Of a stretch of 15,856 nucleotides of DNA, positions 6,970 through 15,097 are shown in pieces (position 1 is the stretch's first letter; each line of letters begins with the position of its first letter). The notes beneath the pieces were generated by a model. It ran no database searches, had not been told where the DNA came from, and saw only the letters and a list, made by a program, of their open reading frames with translations. The translations under genes were made by a program, and so were the position numbers. Origin of the DNA: DASPJQ01 sp035299065 (GTDB lineage Bacteria; Bacteroidota; Bacteroidia; Flavobacteriales_D; UBA2798); assembly GCA_035299065.1 (NCBI GenBank), contig DATGXI010000140.1, forward strand, positions 1-15,856, read 5' to 3'.

Positions 6970-7162
6970 CTCAATTTTTCTCAGCGTTTTAAGAAAGTAA
7001 ACCTTCGGTGTATCGTAGATTAAAAGCTTGAAGAAACAGTGTCGTGACGATCATAAAACAAGATCATTGATTTCATTATCAACGTCATACAATTTGAGAT
7101 TCGCGAATTGCGAATTCTGAATTTAGGGTTTTAGAAACTCTAAATCTTCGTATTTTCATTCC

Positions 7163-8017
7163 GTGTTAATCTACTGCAACTCCAAAATAAACCTCGGCCT
7201 TTACGTTACCGGCAAACGGTCTGACGGGTTTCACAACCTTGAATCAATATTTTATCCCGTAAGTTGGAATGACGCCATTGAAATTGAAGTTGACCCGCAA
7301 CAAATACAAAAAATTCAGTTAATTGAATACAACGGCCATGCAACAAACAACCCAACACAAAACCTGTGTGTTAAAGCCTATTGTTTGCTTGATGCGCAAC
7401 TTGATTTACCTCCCGTAAAAATACATTTGTACAAATCAATACCAACCGGTGCCGGTTTGGGCGGTGGCTCATCCAACGCATCGTTCACCTTAAAAGCATT
7501 AAACACACAATTCAACTTAAACTTATCGCAACAGCAATTGTGTGAATACGCTGCACAATTGGGTAGTGACTGTCCTTTTTTCATTCACAACAAACCGGCT
7601 TATATAACCGGCCGTGGTGAAAACATACAACCCATTGAGTTGGATTTATCCAATTATTATATTGCCATTATGCATCCAGGCATTCACGTTGCCACGGCCA
7701 CTGCGTTTACCCACGTTCAACCAAAACAAATTGACTTTGATTTGCCTTTACGTGTTGTTACAAGTCCGGTTAATGAATGGAAACGTTTTCTTGTCAATGA
7801 TTTTGAAAAATCGGTTTTTGAAAAACATCCTGAAATTGAAACGTTAAAAGAATCAATGTACAACCATGGTGCCCATTACGCCAGCATGAGCGGCAGCGGC
7901 TCGGCAGTATACGGCATATTTGAATCGCATGAAAAAGCACAAAACGCCATTAATTCATTTTCGAATTATAAAAGTAAATTAATTTTTTCCGGAGAACACC
8001 TAAGGATGTTTCTCTAA
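7163..8017 (+). CDS. ispE: 4-diphosphocytidyl-2-C-methyl-D-erythritol kinase
   Basis: IspE phosphorylates the 2-hydroxyl of CDP-methylerythritol with ATP in the cytosolic MEP pathway to isoprenoid precursors. The 284-residue protein has the GHMP-kinase motifs: Lys8 in the opening SKINLGL, the ATP loop PTGAGLGGGSSNA (94-106), Asp136 in GSDCPFF (the catalytic aspartate position), and the C-terminal glycine motif SMSGSGSA (241-248). The start is GTG at 7163. No in-frame ATG lies just upstream, and alignment of the N-terminus to the family supports it. No Shine-Dalgarno sequence is visible. The 242 bases before it hold a palindromic AT/CG patch (7100-7120) but no clear promoter box. It converges on the SUKH gene with only eight bases between the stop codons. 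Confidence 0.97.
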   Translation: MLIYCNSKINLGLYVTGKRSDGFHNLESIFYPVSWNDAIEIEVDPQQIQKIQLIEYNGHATNNPTQNLCVKAYCLLDAQLDLPPVKIHLYKSIPTGAGLGGGSSNASFTLKALNTQFNLNLSQQQLCEYAAQLGSDCPFFIHNKPAYITGRGENIQPIELDLSNYYIAIMHPGIHVATATAFTHVQPKQIDFDLPLRVVTSPVNEWKRFLVNDFEKSVFEKHPEIETLKESMYNHGAHYASMSGSGSAVYGIFESHEKAQNAINSFSNYKSKLIFSGEHLRMFL

Positions 8018-8025
8018 AAATTAAT

Positions 8026-8601
8026 TCAATCAATTTTTTGCCTTAACCAATTAAGCTCATACATCATTAGGTCAGCAAACGAGCGAAATCTTCGCGCCCC
8101 AGGATACCAATTAGCATAAATCCACGCTTCACACTCATCGCCATATTGCACCATCGGGTTCAGTAGTATAATAGAACCATCAACCCATTCTGAAATAGCT
8201 ATTGATTCCTTCAAATATTTTGCTCTGTAGAATTCGGTTCTTTGGTTTTCGCTATAATCAAAATATTTATCATCAGGAACATTTATATCCTCTGACTCAT
8301 CATGCATTTGCACAAAATCAGCACTAACAAATTTAAGCCAGTTAATTGAGCTAACTGGTTGAAGATTTCCTGAAAACGGAGATATTTGTCTGAAACCATT
8401 GGAAATTTTGAGGAATTTTTTATATGATTCCGGAAGAAAAATCCCCAAAGACTTTTCTTTTCGGTTTATCTCATTATCACTTGCACCTTCATACCCAAGC
8501 CAATCAAGCTTAACATCTTCCTTATTGTAGTATATCATATTCTCTTCAATCAATGTATTGATTAAGTATCCCATCTCAATAAGCGTTTTTTTCCAATCCA
8601 T
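8026..8601 (-). CDS. SMI1/KNR4 (SUKH) family protein
   Basis: A 191-residue cytosolic protein with no signal peptide or membrane segment. Residues ~34-70 carry the family's core pattern: DWLGYEGASDNEI, LGIFLPESYKKFL, NGF. In bacteria SUKH proteins are known or predicted as immunity proteins that bind the toxin domains of polymorphic or contact-dependent toxins, but many stand alone with no tested function. No toxin gene is next to it here, so an immunity role is inference. ATG 8601 is preferred to the in-frame TTG at 8625. The later part includes YDEC-like acidic segments and several tryptophans and is less conserved. It follows the RND-exporter operon on the same strand, about 90 bp after its last gene. 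Confidence 0.85.
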   Translation of the reverse strand: MDWKKTLIEMGYLINTLIEENMIYYNKEDVKLDWLGYEGASDNEINRKEKSLGIFLPESYKKFLKISNGFRQISPFSGNLQPVSSINWLKFVSADFVQMHDESEDINVPDDKYFDYSENQRTEFYRAKYLKESIAISEWVDGSIILLNPMVQYGDECEAWIYANWYPGARRFRSFADLMMYELNWLRQKID

Positions 8602-8690
8602 GCTTTCTATTTTTTCACTAAACAATAAATTCAGACACTGGTTTTAAATTACTTAATATCATTGGGGAAATACTACAATTGGTAACTCCT

Positions 8691-9383
8691 CTAAAACCTA
8701 TTCATAAGCGGCTCCCACAGGTTTTTATTGTTTAATTTCCCGGGTTCAAGCAGAACCATTTCATAAAGAGTCTTGTTTTCGTCTGCCCCTTTTTTCGCAA
8801 GCATATTCCTAAACACTACATTCACCTTTTCCATTAACGATGTAAGATTCAATTTCCATTTTTCACCTTCCAAATAAAATTGAACTTTTGGAATCGCTTC
8901 TCCTTTTACCTGACCTTCCTTTTTTTTCTTTTCCAGCTCTTTGGTTAACAGTTCACCAATGGCAAAATTTCCATCAATTTCTACTTCTCCTATTAAAGAG
9001 GAAACCATTGATTCCTTTTCAACTACATTTTTTGAAAGCAACAAAGCAAAAAAAGATTCACCGTTTACCTCTGAAATGTCCTGCTTAGTAAATACCGATC
9101 TTGACATAAGAATCGCTAATTTATCCATAATGGCCATTGAACCAATCGTGACTGAATCGCTATACCTAACATGCTCCAGTATTGAGCCATAGTAAGCTAT
9201 TGTTTTACTATCAAGACAACTGGCGGCTTTATGATATTCCTCATGAAGTATGGCATTTTTGTAAGTTTGAAAGGTTTGCCTGATCAGGACTTCAGGTTTT
9301 TCACCAGTAGCACACGAGAAGAAAAAAAACTGGAAAGTAACCAAGAACAACAACCATCTTAAACATTCAATCCTGTGTTTCAT
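8691..9383 (-). CDS. Small lipoprotein of unknown function, third gene of the exporter operon
   Basis: A 230-residue protein with a signal peptide (MKHRIECLRWLLFLVTFQ, then FFFFSC) whose last Cys24 is the likely lipidation site, though the -3 Phe departs from the usual lipobox. The early part (VLIRQTFQTYKNAILHEEYHKA) and the late EGEKWKLNLTSLM resemble the opening helix and closing strand of NTF2-like/DUF4878 lipoproteins; this is a resemblance, not a firm assignment. Its ATG lies 15 bp after the stop of the RND/MMPL gene, so it is probably co-transcribed with it and may act with the exporter in the envelope. No catalytic motif was seen. Confidence 0.75.
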   Translation of the reverse strand: MKHRIECLRWLLFLVTFQFFFFSCATGEKPEVLIRQTFQTYKNAILHEEYHKAASCLDSKTIAYYGSILEHVRYSDSVTIGSMAIMDKLAILMSRSVFTKQDISEVNGESFFALLLSKNVVEKESMVSSLIGEVEIDGNFAIGELLTKELEKKKKEGQVKGEAIPKVQFYLEGEKWKLNLTSLMEKVNVVFRNMLAKKGADENKTLYEMVLLEPGKLNNKNLWEPLMNRF

Positions 9384-9398
9384 AAAAAATTCATTTAG

Positions 9399-11705
9399 TT
9401 AATGCATATGTTTCAACCCTTCATCCGGGTCATCTTTTTTCTTTTTATTGTATCCAAATAATAATGGCAGCATAAATAAATCAGAAACCACGGCCACAAT
9501 CAGTGTTATGCTAATAAGCATACCCGTATTAAATATACCCGTAAAACTTGACATCATTAAAATACTAAAGCCCGAAAATAAAATGACCGATGTCATGGCC
9601 ACCGCTTTACCTGAATACATGTACGCATTCATCAACGCTGTGCGGTTGTCAAGTCCCCTGGCCTGCTCCAACCGGTAGCGTGCCAATAAATGAATGGTGT
9701 CATCAACCGTAATACCAAACGCAATGCTGAAAATAATGGAACTTGACACATTCAGGTTAATGCCAAATATGCCCATGATGCCTCCAATAAAAACCAATGG
9801 AAAAATGTTTGGTATCAATGACAAAAACATGATTTTAACCGACCTGAACAACAGCCCCATTAAAAAACCAATGGCAAGCAATTCGTAAATTAATCCATCC
9901 ATCATGTTTGCTGTCAGGTACCGGATGTTTCCATCAATAATTTCTGATAACCCGGTTTTTTTATATTCAAATATAGTTGTATCAATTTTTGTTTTGTAAA
10001 ACCTGTCAAGTCGTGCATGCAGTTTTCGCACTTCAATGGCGCCAATATCGCGAATGCGGCCGGTAATACGTGCATAGTGTAAATCTTTTGAACTTACCGC
10101 ATTTTCAAAATAAGGCATCATTTTTCTCAATATAGCCGTATCCTGCGCATAGGCTGTGTCGGTTTCCGGCAAAACAAATGCTTCGTCCAATCCTTTGTTG
10201 TTTGCCTGGTGTGATACTTTAATAAGCGTGTTTGTGCTAAAAAGTCCGCCAACGTGCAACGAGTCTTTTAAAAATGTTTCAAACTTATCAAGCTCTTTTA
10301 CCACACGTTTATCAAATACAGTTGGAATCCCTTTTTTTACCTTAATGCTTATTTCGTAAGGCCGCACACCTCCAAAATGCTCATCAAAAAACATAAAGTC
10401 TTTCTTATAGGGATCTGATTCCCTTAAATCCTCGGTAAAAAAATTATTGACGTTAATTTTAAATGTACCCATAATAAGCGGCACAAGCAGTGCAAGAAAT
10501 ACTATCGCAATCACACGCCTGCGTTTGAGTACGAAAAAAAATAATTTCCTGAATGGCTCGTGTTTAATTATTTCCTTTTGCGGAGGCAAATAAAATGGCT
10601 TTAACAAAACCAGGGCGGCAATTAAAAACGTAAACGAAACAAAATAAATAACCATGATCCCCACAGCCGAATAAACGCCAAAATCGGCAATGGGTTTTAC
10701 GTTAACCGTTATCAATGTAAAAAATCCAATAGCTGATGTAATGGCTGTTAAAAATGTGGCCCGTCCAATTTCTTTTACGGTTAAAAAAATGGCTGCAATT
10801 TTATCATGACCGTGATTCAACTCGGTATAGTAGGAATTAAGCACATGCACCGAGTCGGACACACCAACAACAAATAAAACAGTTGGTAAAATTACGGAAA
10901 TCAAATTCAGGCTTCCGCTTATCATCAAAATAGCCACAAGCGTAAACGACATGCCAATTGTAACCACCAAAAAAGGCAATACAATACCCCAAAAATTTCT
11001 AAATGTAATGTAAAGGAAAAACAGCAAAGCAACCGCGGTAATGCCTGCAAGCAAAATAAATTCCTTTTGCATTTTACCAATAATATGGGTTTGGGCACGC
11101 ACACGCCCGCTTACCCGGGCTTTTGTAAATCCTTTCGTATCCAGGTATTTCATTAACCTTTCACAAAATACTTTTGACGAATCAATTTTTAATTCAGGCC
11201 TTATTTTGCATATAAAGCAAATGGAATTGGATTGAAACGAAATAAAATTCTTTACAAAGTGATTGGTGTTTACCAACCTCAACGAGTCTTTCGCATATTT
11301 TTCTTCATCGTCAACATGAAGGAACGCCTGTTTTACCGGAAGTGGGTCGGCCAGGCGTATACGCGCCATTTGCAAAGGGCCAACAATATCGGTTACTTCA
11401 TACATGTTGTTTACCGAATCGTTCACCTCTTTTACCTTCTGCAAAAAATCTTTTTGGAATATCCCTTTCTTATTGGTCAACGAAACAAGTATCACATCAT
11501 GATCAGACTCAAACCGTTTAACATGTTCAAGGTAAAAGGCAAGGTTTTCATTTCCCTCAGGAAAAAAACTTTTTAGTTCGTAATTAAAGTTAATACGGCC
11601 TGATATATAACCAACACTGGCTATAAATAAACCAAAATAAACAAATAGAACAATCCAACTGAGCTGCTTAATATTTTTACGTATAAAAACTTTAAGCTTT
11701 TTCAT
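9399..11705 (-). CDS. RND superfamily exporter, MMPL/HAE3-like
   Basis: A 768-residue inner-membrane protein with the duplicated RND plan: one N-terminal helix (~14-36), a large periplasmic loop (~40-215), five helices (~215-390), then the same pattern again (helix ~400-420, loop, helices ~600-755). The likely proton-relay acidic residues are D284 in VGVSDSVHV and D668-D669 in FGITVDDTIHLLARY, in matching positions of the two halves. It belongs with the MMPL/HAE3 group, whose characterised members move hopanoids, lipids or drugs; no membrane-fusion or TolC partner is present, which fits that group. The substrate is unknown. The start overlaps the end of the upstream transporter gene by 14 bp, implying translational coupling, and a lipoprotein gene follows. 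Confidence 0.92.
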   Translation of the reverse strand: MKKLKVFIRKNIKQLSWIVLFVYFGLFIASVGYISGRINFNYELKSFFPEGNENLAFYLEHVKRFESDHDVILVSLTNKKGIFQKDFLQKVKEVNDSVNNMYEVTDIVGPLQMARIRLADPLPVKQAFLHVDDEEKYAKDSLRLVNTNHFVKNFISFQSNSICFICKIRPELKIDSSKVFCERLMKYLDTKGFTKARVSGRVRAQTHIIGKMQKEFILLAGITAVALLFFLYITFRNFWGIVLPFLVVTIGMSFTLVAILMISGSLNLISVILPTVLFVVGVSDSVHVLNSYYTELNHGHDKIAAIFLTVKEIGRATFLTAITSAIGFFTLITVNVKPIADFGVYSAVGIMVIYFVSFTFLIAALVLLKPFYLPPQKEIIKHEPFRKLFFFVLKRRRVIAIVFLALLVPLIMGTFKINVNNFFTEDLRESDPYKKDFMFFDEHFGGVRPYEISIKVKKGIPTVFDKRVVKELDKFETFLKDSLHVGGLFSTNTLIKVSHQANNKGLDEAFVLPETDTAYAQDTAILRKMMPYFENAVSSKDLHYARITGRIRDIGAIEVRKLHARLDRFYKTKIDTTIFEYKKTGLSEIIDGNIRYLTANMMDGLIYELLAIGFLMGLLFRSVKIMFLSLIPNIFPLVFIGGIMGIFGINLNVSSSIIFSIAFGITVDDTIHLLARYRLEQARGLDNRTALMNAYMYSGKAVAMTSVILFSGFSILMMSSFTGIFNTGMLISITLIVAVVSDLFMLPLLFGYNKKKKDDPDEGLKHMH

Positions 11706-12462
11706 AGGTGACCGATTCGAGTTTAAATACTTTTTTCATGGTATAATGTACCACGTAAATAAGTGGTGTGAGCGAAACAGCAAATAGTAGTTTAATGAAA
11801 TAACCGGTAAGTATCATATTCCAGTATTGTTCACCGGTCACATAACCTGGCAAATAAAAACCAATACCTATTACAATAAACGTATCAACAAATTGCGAAA
11901 TGACTGTTGAGCCGGTTGCGCGCAGCCAAATGTATTTTCCTTTGGTAACACGTTTAAATACACTAAACAGGGTTATATCAACAAACTGTCCTATAAGAAA
12001 TGCGGTAACACTTCCAAAAATTAAAAAACCACTTTGTGCGTACGCTGCTGAAAACTCTGTGTTTGTTACTCCCGGTAAGCGTAATACTTTTTGCATTTCG
12101 GCCCAGGTAATACCCGGATTCTTCTTTAGCAGTTCGGCCTGTAATACATCCTGGTGATTCCATGCCTCCATACCGTTAACCAGCCAAATAATAAAAAAAA
12201 CGTAAAGCAGTAAACACGATGTAACAATTGACAATTGCCTTACTACTTTTTTTCCGTAAAATTCATTGAGTGCGTCAGTAGCTAAAAATACAATGGGCCA
12301 TGGCAACAAACCAAGCGCCATAATGTAGGTGTCCTTTGGCAGGCCAACTACCTGTCCAAAATCAAAAAGTTTTACGCTTATGAGTTCGGCAATAACAGCA
12401 TTGGCAACAAAAAATCCGAAAAAGATATAGAGAATTTTGTCTTTGGTGGTTGCAAATGCCAT
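11692..12462 (-). CDS. yhhQ: Queuosine precursor transporter, YhhQ family (VUT/DUF165)
   Basis: A 256-residue multi-pass inner-membrane protein. The family imports queuosine precursors (preQ0, preQ1) for the modified base at tRNA position 34. Characteristic segments are ELISVKLFDFG, FLATDALNEFYGKKVVR, FGSVTAFLIGQFVDITLF, and WLRATGSTVISQFVDTFIV; the two polar FVD segments inside helices are family hallmarks. Six or so hydrophobic helices are visible. ATG 12462 is used. A near-consensus TTACTTTG on the minus strand ends 17 bases before it, one mismatch from a -7 box, so it may be the promoter of the operon. No queuosine-synthesis gene or preQ1 riboswitch was recognised near it, and the operon partners are exporters, an unusual pairing. 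Confidence 0.92.
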   Translation of the reverse strand: MAFATTKDKILYIFFGFFVANAVIAELISVKLFDFGQVVGLPKDTYIMALGLLPWPIVFLATDALNEFYGKKVVRQLSIVTSCLLLYVFFIIWLVNGMEAWNHQDVLQAELLKKNPGITWAEMQKVLRLPGVTNTEFSAAYAQSGFLIFGSVTAFLIGQFVDITLFSVFKRVTKGKYIWLRATGSTVISQFVDTFIVIGIGFYLPGYVTGEQYWNMILTGYFIKLLFAVSLTPLIYVVHYTMKKVFKLESVTYEKA

Positions 12463-12540
12463 GGGGCAATAATGTTTACCAAAGTAAGGTGATAATTAGA
12501 TTGGTTAGACTTAAAAAATTAAAAAAAATAAAACGTATGA

Positions 12541-12565
12541 AAAACAGCCACAGATAACACAGATT
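12541..12565 (+). repeat. Dispersed intergenic repeat, copy B
   Basis: The 25 bases starting AAAACAGCCACAGAT and ending ACACAGATT match copy A at 5797-5821 with three differences. It lies in the 249-bp gap between the yhhQ and ompA-like genes. No hairpin partner is present here, unlike copy A. Confidence 0.6.
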
Positions 12566-12672
12566 GACTCAGATAGAGGTTAATTGAAGTTTTGAAAAGG
12601 TTAGAATTATGTAGATTCCTGGAAAAAAATCAGGTTAAGTATGCTTCATAAACTGCCACGAATAAATTGATT

Positions 12673-12706
12673 TTTTTAGGGTTTGTGTGCGCAAACCGGC
12701 TAAAAA
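12673..12706. repeat. Inverted repeat just after the stop codon of the ompA-like gene
   Basis: On the plus strand TTTTTAG-GGTTTG (12673-12685) pairs with CAAACC-GG-CTAAAAA (12692-12706) around a six-base loop, with a two-base bulge: 13 base pairs. It begins five bases beyond the stop codon at 12712, so it may cap the transcript end. The 3' arm ends in A's, not T's, on both strands, so it is not a standard intrinsic terminator. Confidence 0.45.
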
Positions 12707-12711
12707 GTCAA

Positions 12712-14076
12712 TTACTCTATCCGGCTCAACTTAATAACGGTACGCCTTGATTCACGGTGCTGCTCTTCGGTACACGGATCGCATTCAACCGCCAGTTTGG
12801 TTTTTCCATACCAGTTGGCAGTTAACCGCTTTTTATCAATTCCCATCAACACCATGTACTCCACAACCTTGTTTGCTCTTCGCTGGGTTAACCATGTATT
12901 GTATTCATCACTTGCGCGCTTATCGGCATGTGAATGAATTTCGGCCACCACTTCGGGGCGTTTTTTCATGATGGTGATAACACTATCTGCAACGCGTTTG
13001 GCATCGGGTTCCAGCATTGATGAGTTCTTTGCAAAAAACAATTTAACCTCAATATATGCTGGCAACTTTGGAATTTCTTTGGAAACCACAACAGGTGGCT
13101 GCGGAATTACCGTATCCACTTTAACCGTATCCATTACAGGCTCCGGTTCAATTGCACGCGCATGAAAAATATCGCTAGCTGCGCCATCGCGGTCACTGGC
13201 CCACCAGGCATCATTTGATGAAATAATAAAATAAGCGTCAAATCCTTTTGAATTGATTTTAGGCCCCATGTTAACAGGCTCGCTCCAGTTCAACCAACCT
13301 TCATCGGTACGGAATGATGCAAAAATATCAGCATCTCCTTCACCACCACGTCCGTTTGTTGACCAAAACAAGGTATACCCATCCTCTGACAAATACGGTG
13401 AAAATTCAAAGCCTGTAGTGTTGATTTTAGAACCCAATGATTTTGGTTTACCCCAACGGGTCATTCCTTTATCGTCAGCTTCCTTTAAAATAACATAAAG
13501 ATCTTCCTCGCCCATTGAATCGGGGCCCTTGTATGACAGGATCATAATTGTTTCCTGTGGGTTAACATAAAAGCCCCATAGATCACCCGAAATTTTTAGA
13601 CCAGGAATGTCCAGCTTTTCAGGTTTACCCCATGATCCGCCTTTTTTACGTGCAACGCAAATCCCTTTATCTTCAGGGTGACGTTTATTGTAAACATCCA
13701 ACAGGTAAATGGTATTTCCATCAAGTGACATGCCCACCACACCATTGTTCATGGCATTGTTGAACTGGTGAAAGTCTTTTGCATCTTCGTATTTACCCGT
13801 CTTATCTTTACGGGTATACCAAATATCCTGATCATTGGGGTTCTTTTTATACCCTTCGTTTTCGGGGTGGTTGGCTCTTACAAAATACAACGTGGAACTA
13901 TCACGCGAAAAAAGCAGGAATACCTCTTCGGCTTCCGAGTTAATGTACTTTGGTAATTTTTCAGGATCGGTAAAGTAAAGTTCAGATCGCACCGCATCAA
14001 ATTTTGGCTGCGCAAATCCATTTACCGAAAATAAAAATCCAAATGCGAAATAAAGGGCTACCTTTTTTATACTCAT
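12712..14076 (-). CDS. PD40 beta-propeller and OmpA-domain outer-membrane protein (T9SS-linked)
   Basis: A 454-residue exported protein. The signal peptide (MSIKKVALYFAFGFLFSVNGFAQ) ends at a typical FAQ site. Residues ~40-310 carry PD40/WD40-like blades (for example EFSPYLSEDGYTLFWSTN and DADIFASF). A proline/valine-rich linker precedes an OmpA-like peptidoglycan-binding domain (~340-454) with Asp385 and Arg400, whose 15-residue spacing matches the diaminopimelate-binding pair of OmpA. The design recalls PorE-type T9SS proteins, which join PD40 and OmpA domains, but the TPR region of PorE is absent. It lies 18 bp after the porP/sprF-like gene, with a GGAG eight bases before ATG 14076; the in-frame TTG at 14082 is less likely. 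Role inferred: tying the secretion assembly to the cell wall. Confidence 0.85.
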   Translation of the reverse strand: MSIKKVALYFAFGFLFSVNGFAQPKFDAVRSELYFTDPEKLPKYINSEAEEVFLLFSRDSSTLYFVRANHPENEGYKKNPNDQDIWYTRKDKTGKYEDAKDFHQFNNAMNNGVVGMSLDGNTIYLLDVYNKRHPEDKGICVARKKGGSWGKPEKLDIPGLKISGDLWGFYVNPQETIMILSYKGPDSMGEEDLYVILKEADDKGMTRWGKPKSLGSKINTTGFEFSPYLSEDGYTLFWSTNGRGGEGDADIFASFRTDEGWLNWSEPVNMGPKINSKGFDAYFIISSNDAWWASDRDGAASDIFHARAIEPEPVMDTVKVDTVIPQPPVVVSKEIPKLPAYIEVKLFFAKNSSMLEPDAKRVADSVITIMKKRPEVVAEIHSHADKRASDEYNTWLTQRRANKVVEYMVLMGIDKKRLTANWYGKTKLAVECDPCTEEQHRESRRTVIKLSRIE

Positions 14077-14094
14077 ATGCAACTCCAGACGATT

Positions 14095-15075
14095 TTATTT
14101 TTTATGCAAATCTCTCACGTACCCCACAACCACTTCGTGTCCGCCCGAATTGTGCTTACGCAAAGTCGAAATTGTATAGTCATATGAATATCCTAATTTA
14201 AACCCATTGAACTGCAAACCTGCAAAAGCAACGGCAGCGTCTTTATGACGGTATGATAAACCCATGTAGAACTTATCAAGGTAATTGGCACGCAGGTTAA
14301 AATCAACAGCTACGGGTGCAGGTTGCATGAACTTAACAAGTGTATTTGGAATCAGGCTCCAATCTTCGTTAATGTCAAACCTGTAACCACCAATAATGTA
14401 GTGATGCGTTTTTAGCTTTGCGTTGGTTACATCACCAAAATTCATTTTTTGTTGTAACACCTGTGATGTTGAATAACCAAAAAATAAATATTGCGAATAT
14501 AAATACAACCCCGTATTTAAGTCGGCCAGGAACTTTTGCTGGGTTCCACCTGCTCCTAAAAAGCTTGAATAGGTTGCATCATCAGGATTAAGCATGGTTA
14601 CTTTTGACTGGTCAAATGCAAGGTTTGCACCTCCAATACCTAAACCACATGCAAGGTTCATGGCTTTTGAAAGTGGAACGTGAATAGCATATGCACCATT
14701 AAAGTTCAAACGCTGGAACGGACCGTATTTATCCATCATTACATTTCCGCCAACTGAGTGTTTCAGCTTTCCTGTTTTTACAGTGGGGGCTTTTACAGGT
14801 CCACGGTGACTTGTTCGTAACGAAGGATTGTATTTTGCTCCGCCTGCACCGCCCAATAAGGCATGCCCGCTAAAATAATACGTTTGCGGTGAATTTTCAA
14901 ATCCTACCCATTGCTGGCGGAAACTCAAATTCAAATCAAGCTGATCATTTAATCCCATGGCAGCCGGGTTCACCACAAAATGATTCATGTGGTACTGGCT
15001 CAACTGCGTTAGCTGTTGTGTATTACCCGGTAATGCACACCACACTAAAACTCCTGCTATTATTATCTTCTTCAT
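14095..15075 (-). CDS. PorP/SprF family type IX secretion system membrane protein
   Basis: A 326-residue outer-membrane beta-barrel protein. After a signal peptide (MKKIIIAGVLVWCALPGNTQ) comes the family's opening QLTQLSQYHMNHFVVNPAAMG and FRQQWVGFENSP, then repeated strand-and-turn segments, and a conserved end (GYSYDYTISTLRKHNSGGHEVVVGY). In Flavobacterium SprF is needed to secrete the type B cargo SprB, and PorP/SprF genes usually lie beside their cargo. Here the upstream gene encodes a protein with a type B sorting domain, ending 22 bp before this ATG, so this is probably its dedicated export or attachment partner. The length is usual for the family. A purine-rich AGGAAAAG precedes the start. 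Confidence 0.95.
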   Translation of the reverse strand: MKKIIIAGVLVWCALPGNTQQLTQLSQYHMNHFVVNPAAMGLNDQLDLNLSFRQQWVGFENSPQTYYFSGHALLGGAGGAKYNPSLRTSHRGPVKAPTVKTGKLKHSVGGNVMMDKYGPFQRLNFNGAYAIHVPLSKAMNLACGLGIGGANLAFDQSKVTMLNPDDATYSSFLGAGGTQQKFLADLNTGLYLYSQYLFFGYSTSQVLQQKMNFGDVTNAKLKTHHYIIGGYRFDINEDWSLIPNTLVKFMQPAPVAVDFNLRANYLDKFYMGLSYRHKDAAVAFAGLQFNGFKLGYSYDYTISTLRKHNSGGHEVVVGYVRDLHKK

Positions 15076-15097
15076 AAGTTCTTTTCCTAAATAATTA

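Noticed and set aside
7099..7122. Palindromic TTCGCGAA-type patch before ispE as an operator
   Set aside because: It is simple, partly self-repeating sequence 40 bases from the start with no promoter box nearby; not enough to call a regulatory site.
8005..8040. AT-only inverted repeat between the convergent ispE and SUKH genes as a bidirectional terminator
   Set aside because: The stem is about seven A/T pairs with no G/C, too weak to support a terminator call.
11232..11576. A 114-codon plus-strand frame across the RND exporter gene
   Set aside because: It is antisense to the well-supported exporter, with a basic/aromatic composition typical of a reverse shadow.
12463..12711. A preQ1 riboswitch upstream of yhhQ
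   Set aside because: No compact H-type pseudoknot with a C-rich and A-rich tail could be recognised before ATG 12462.
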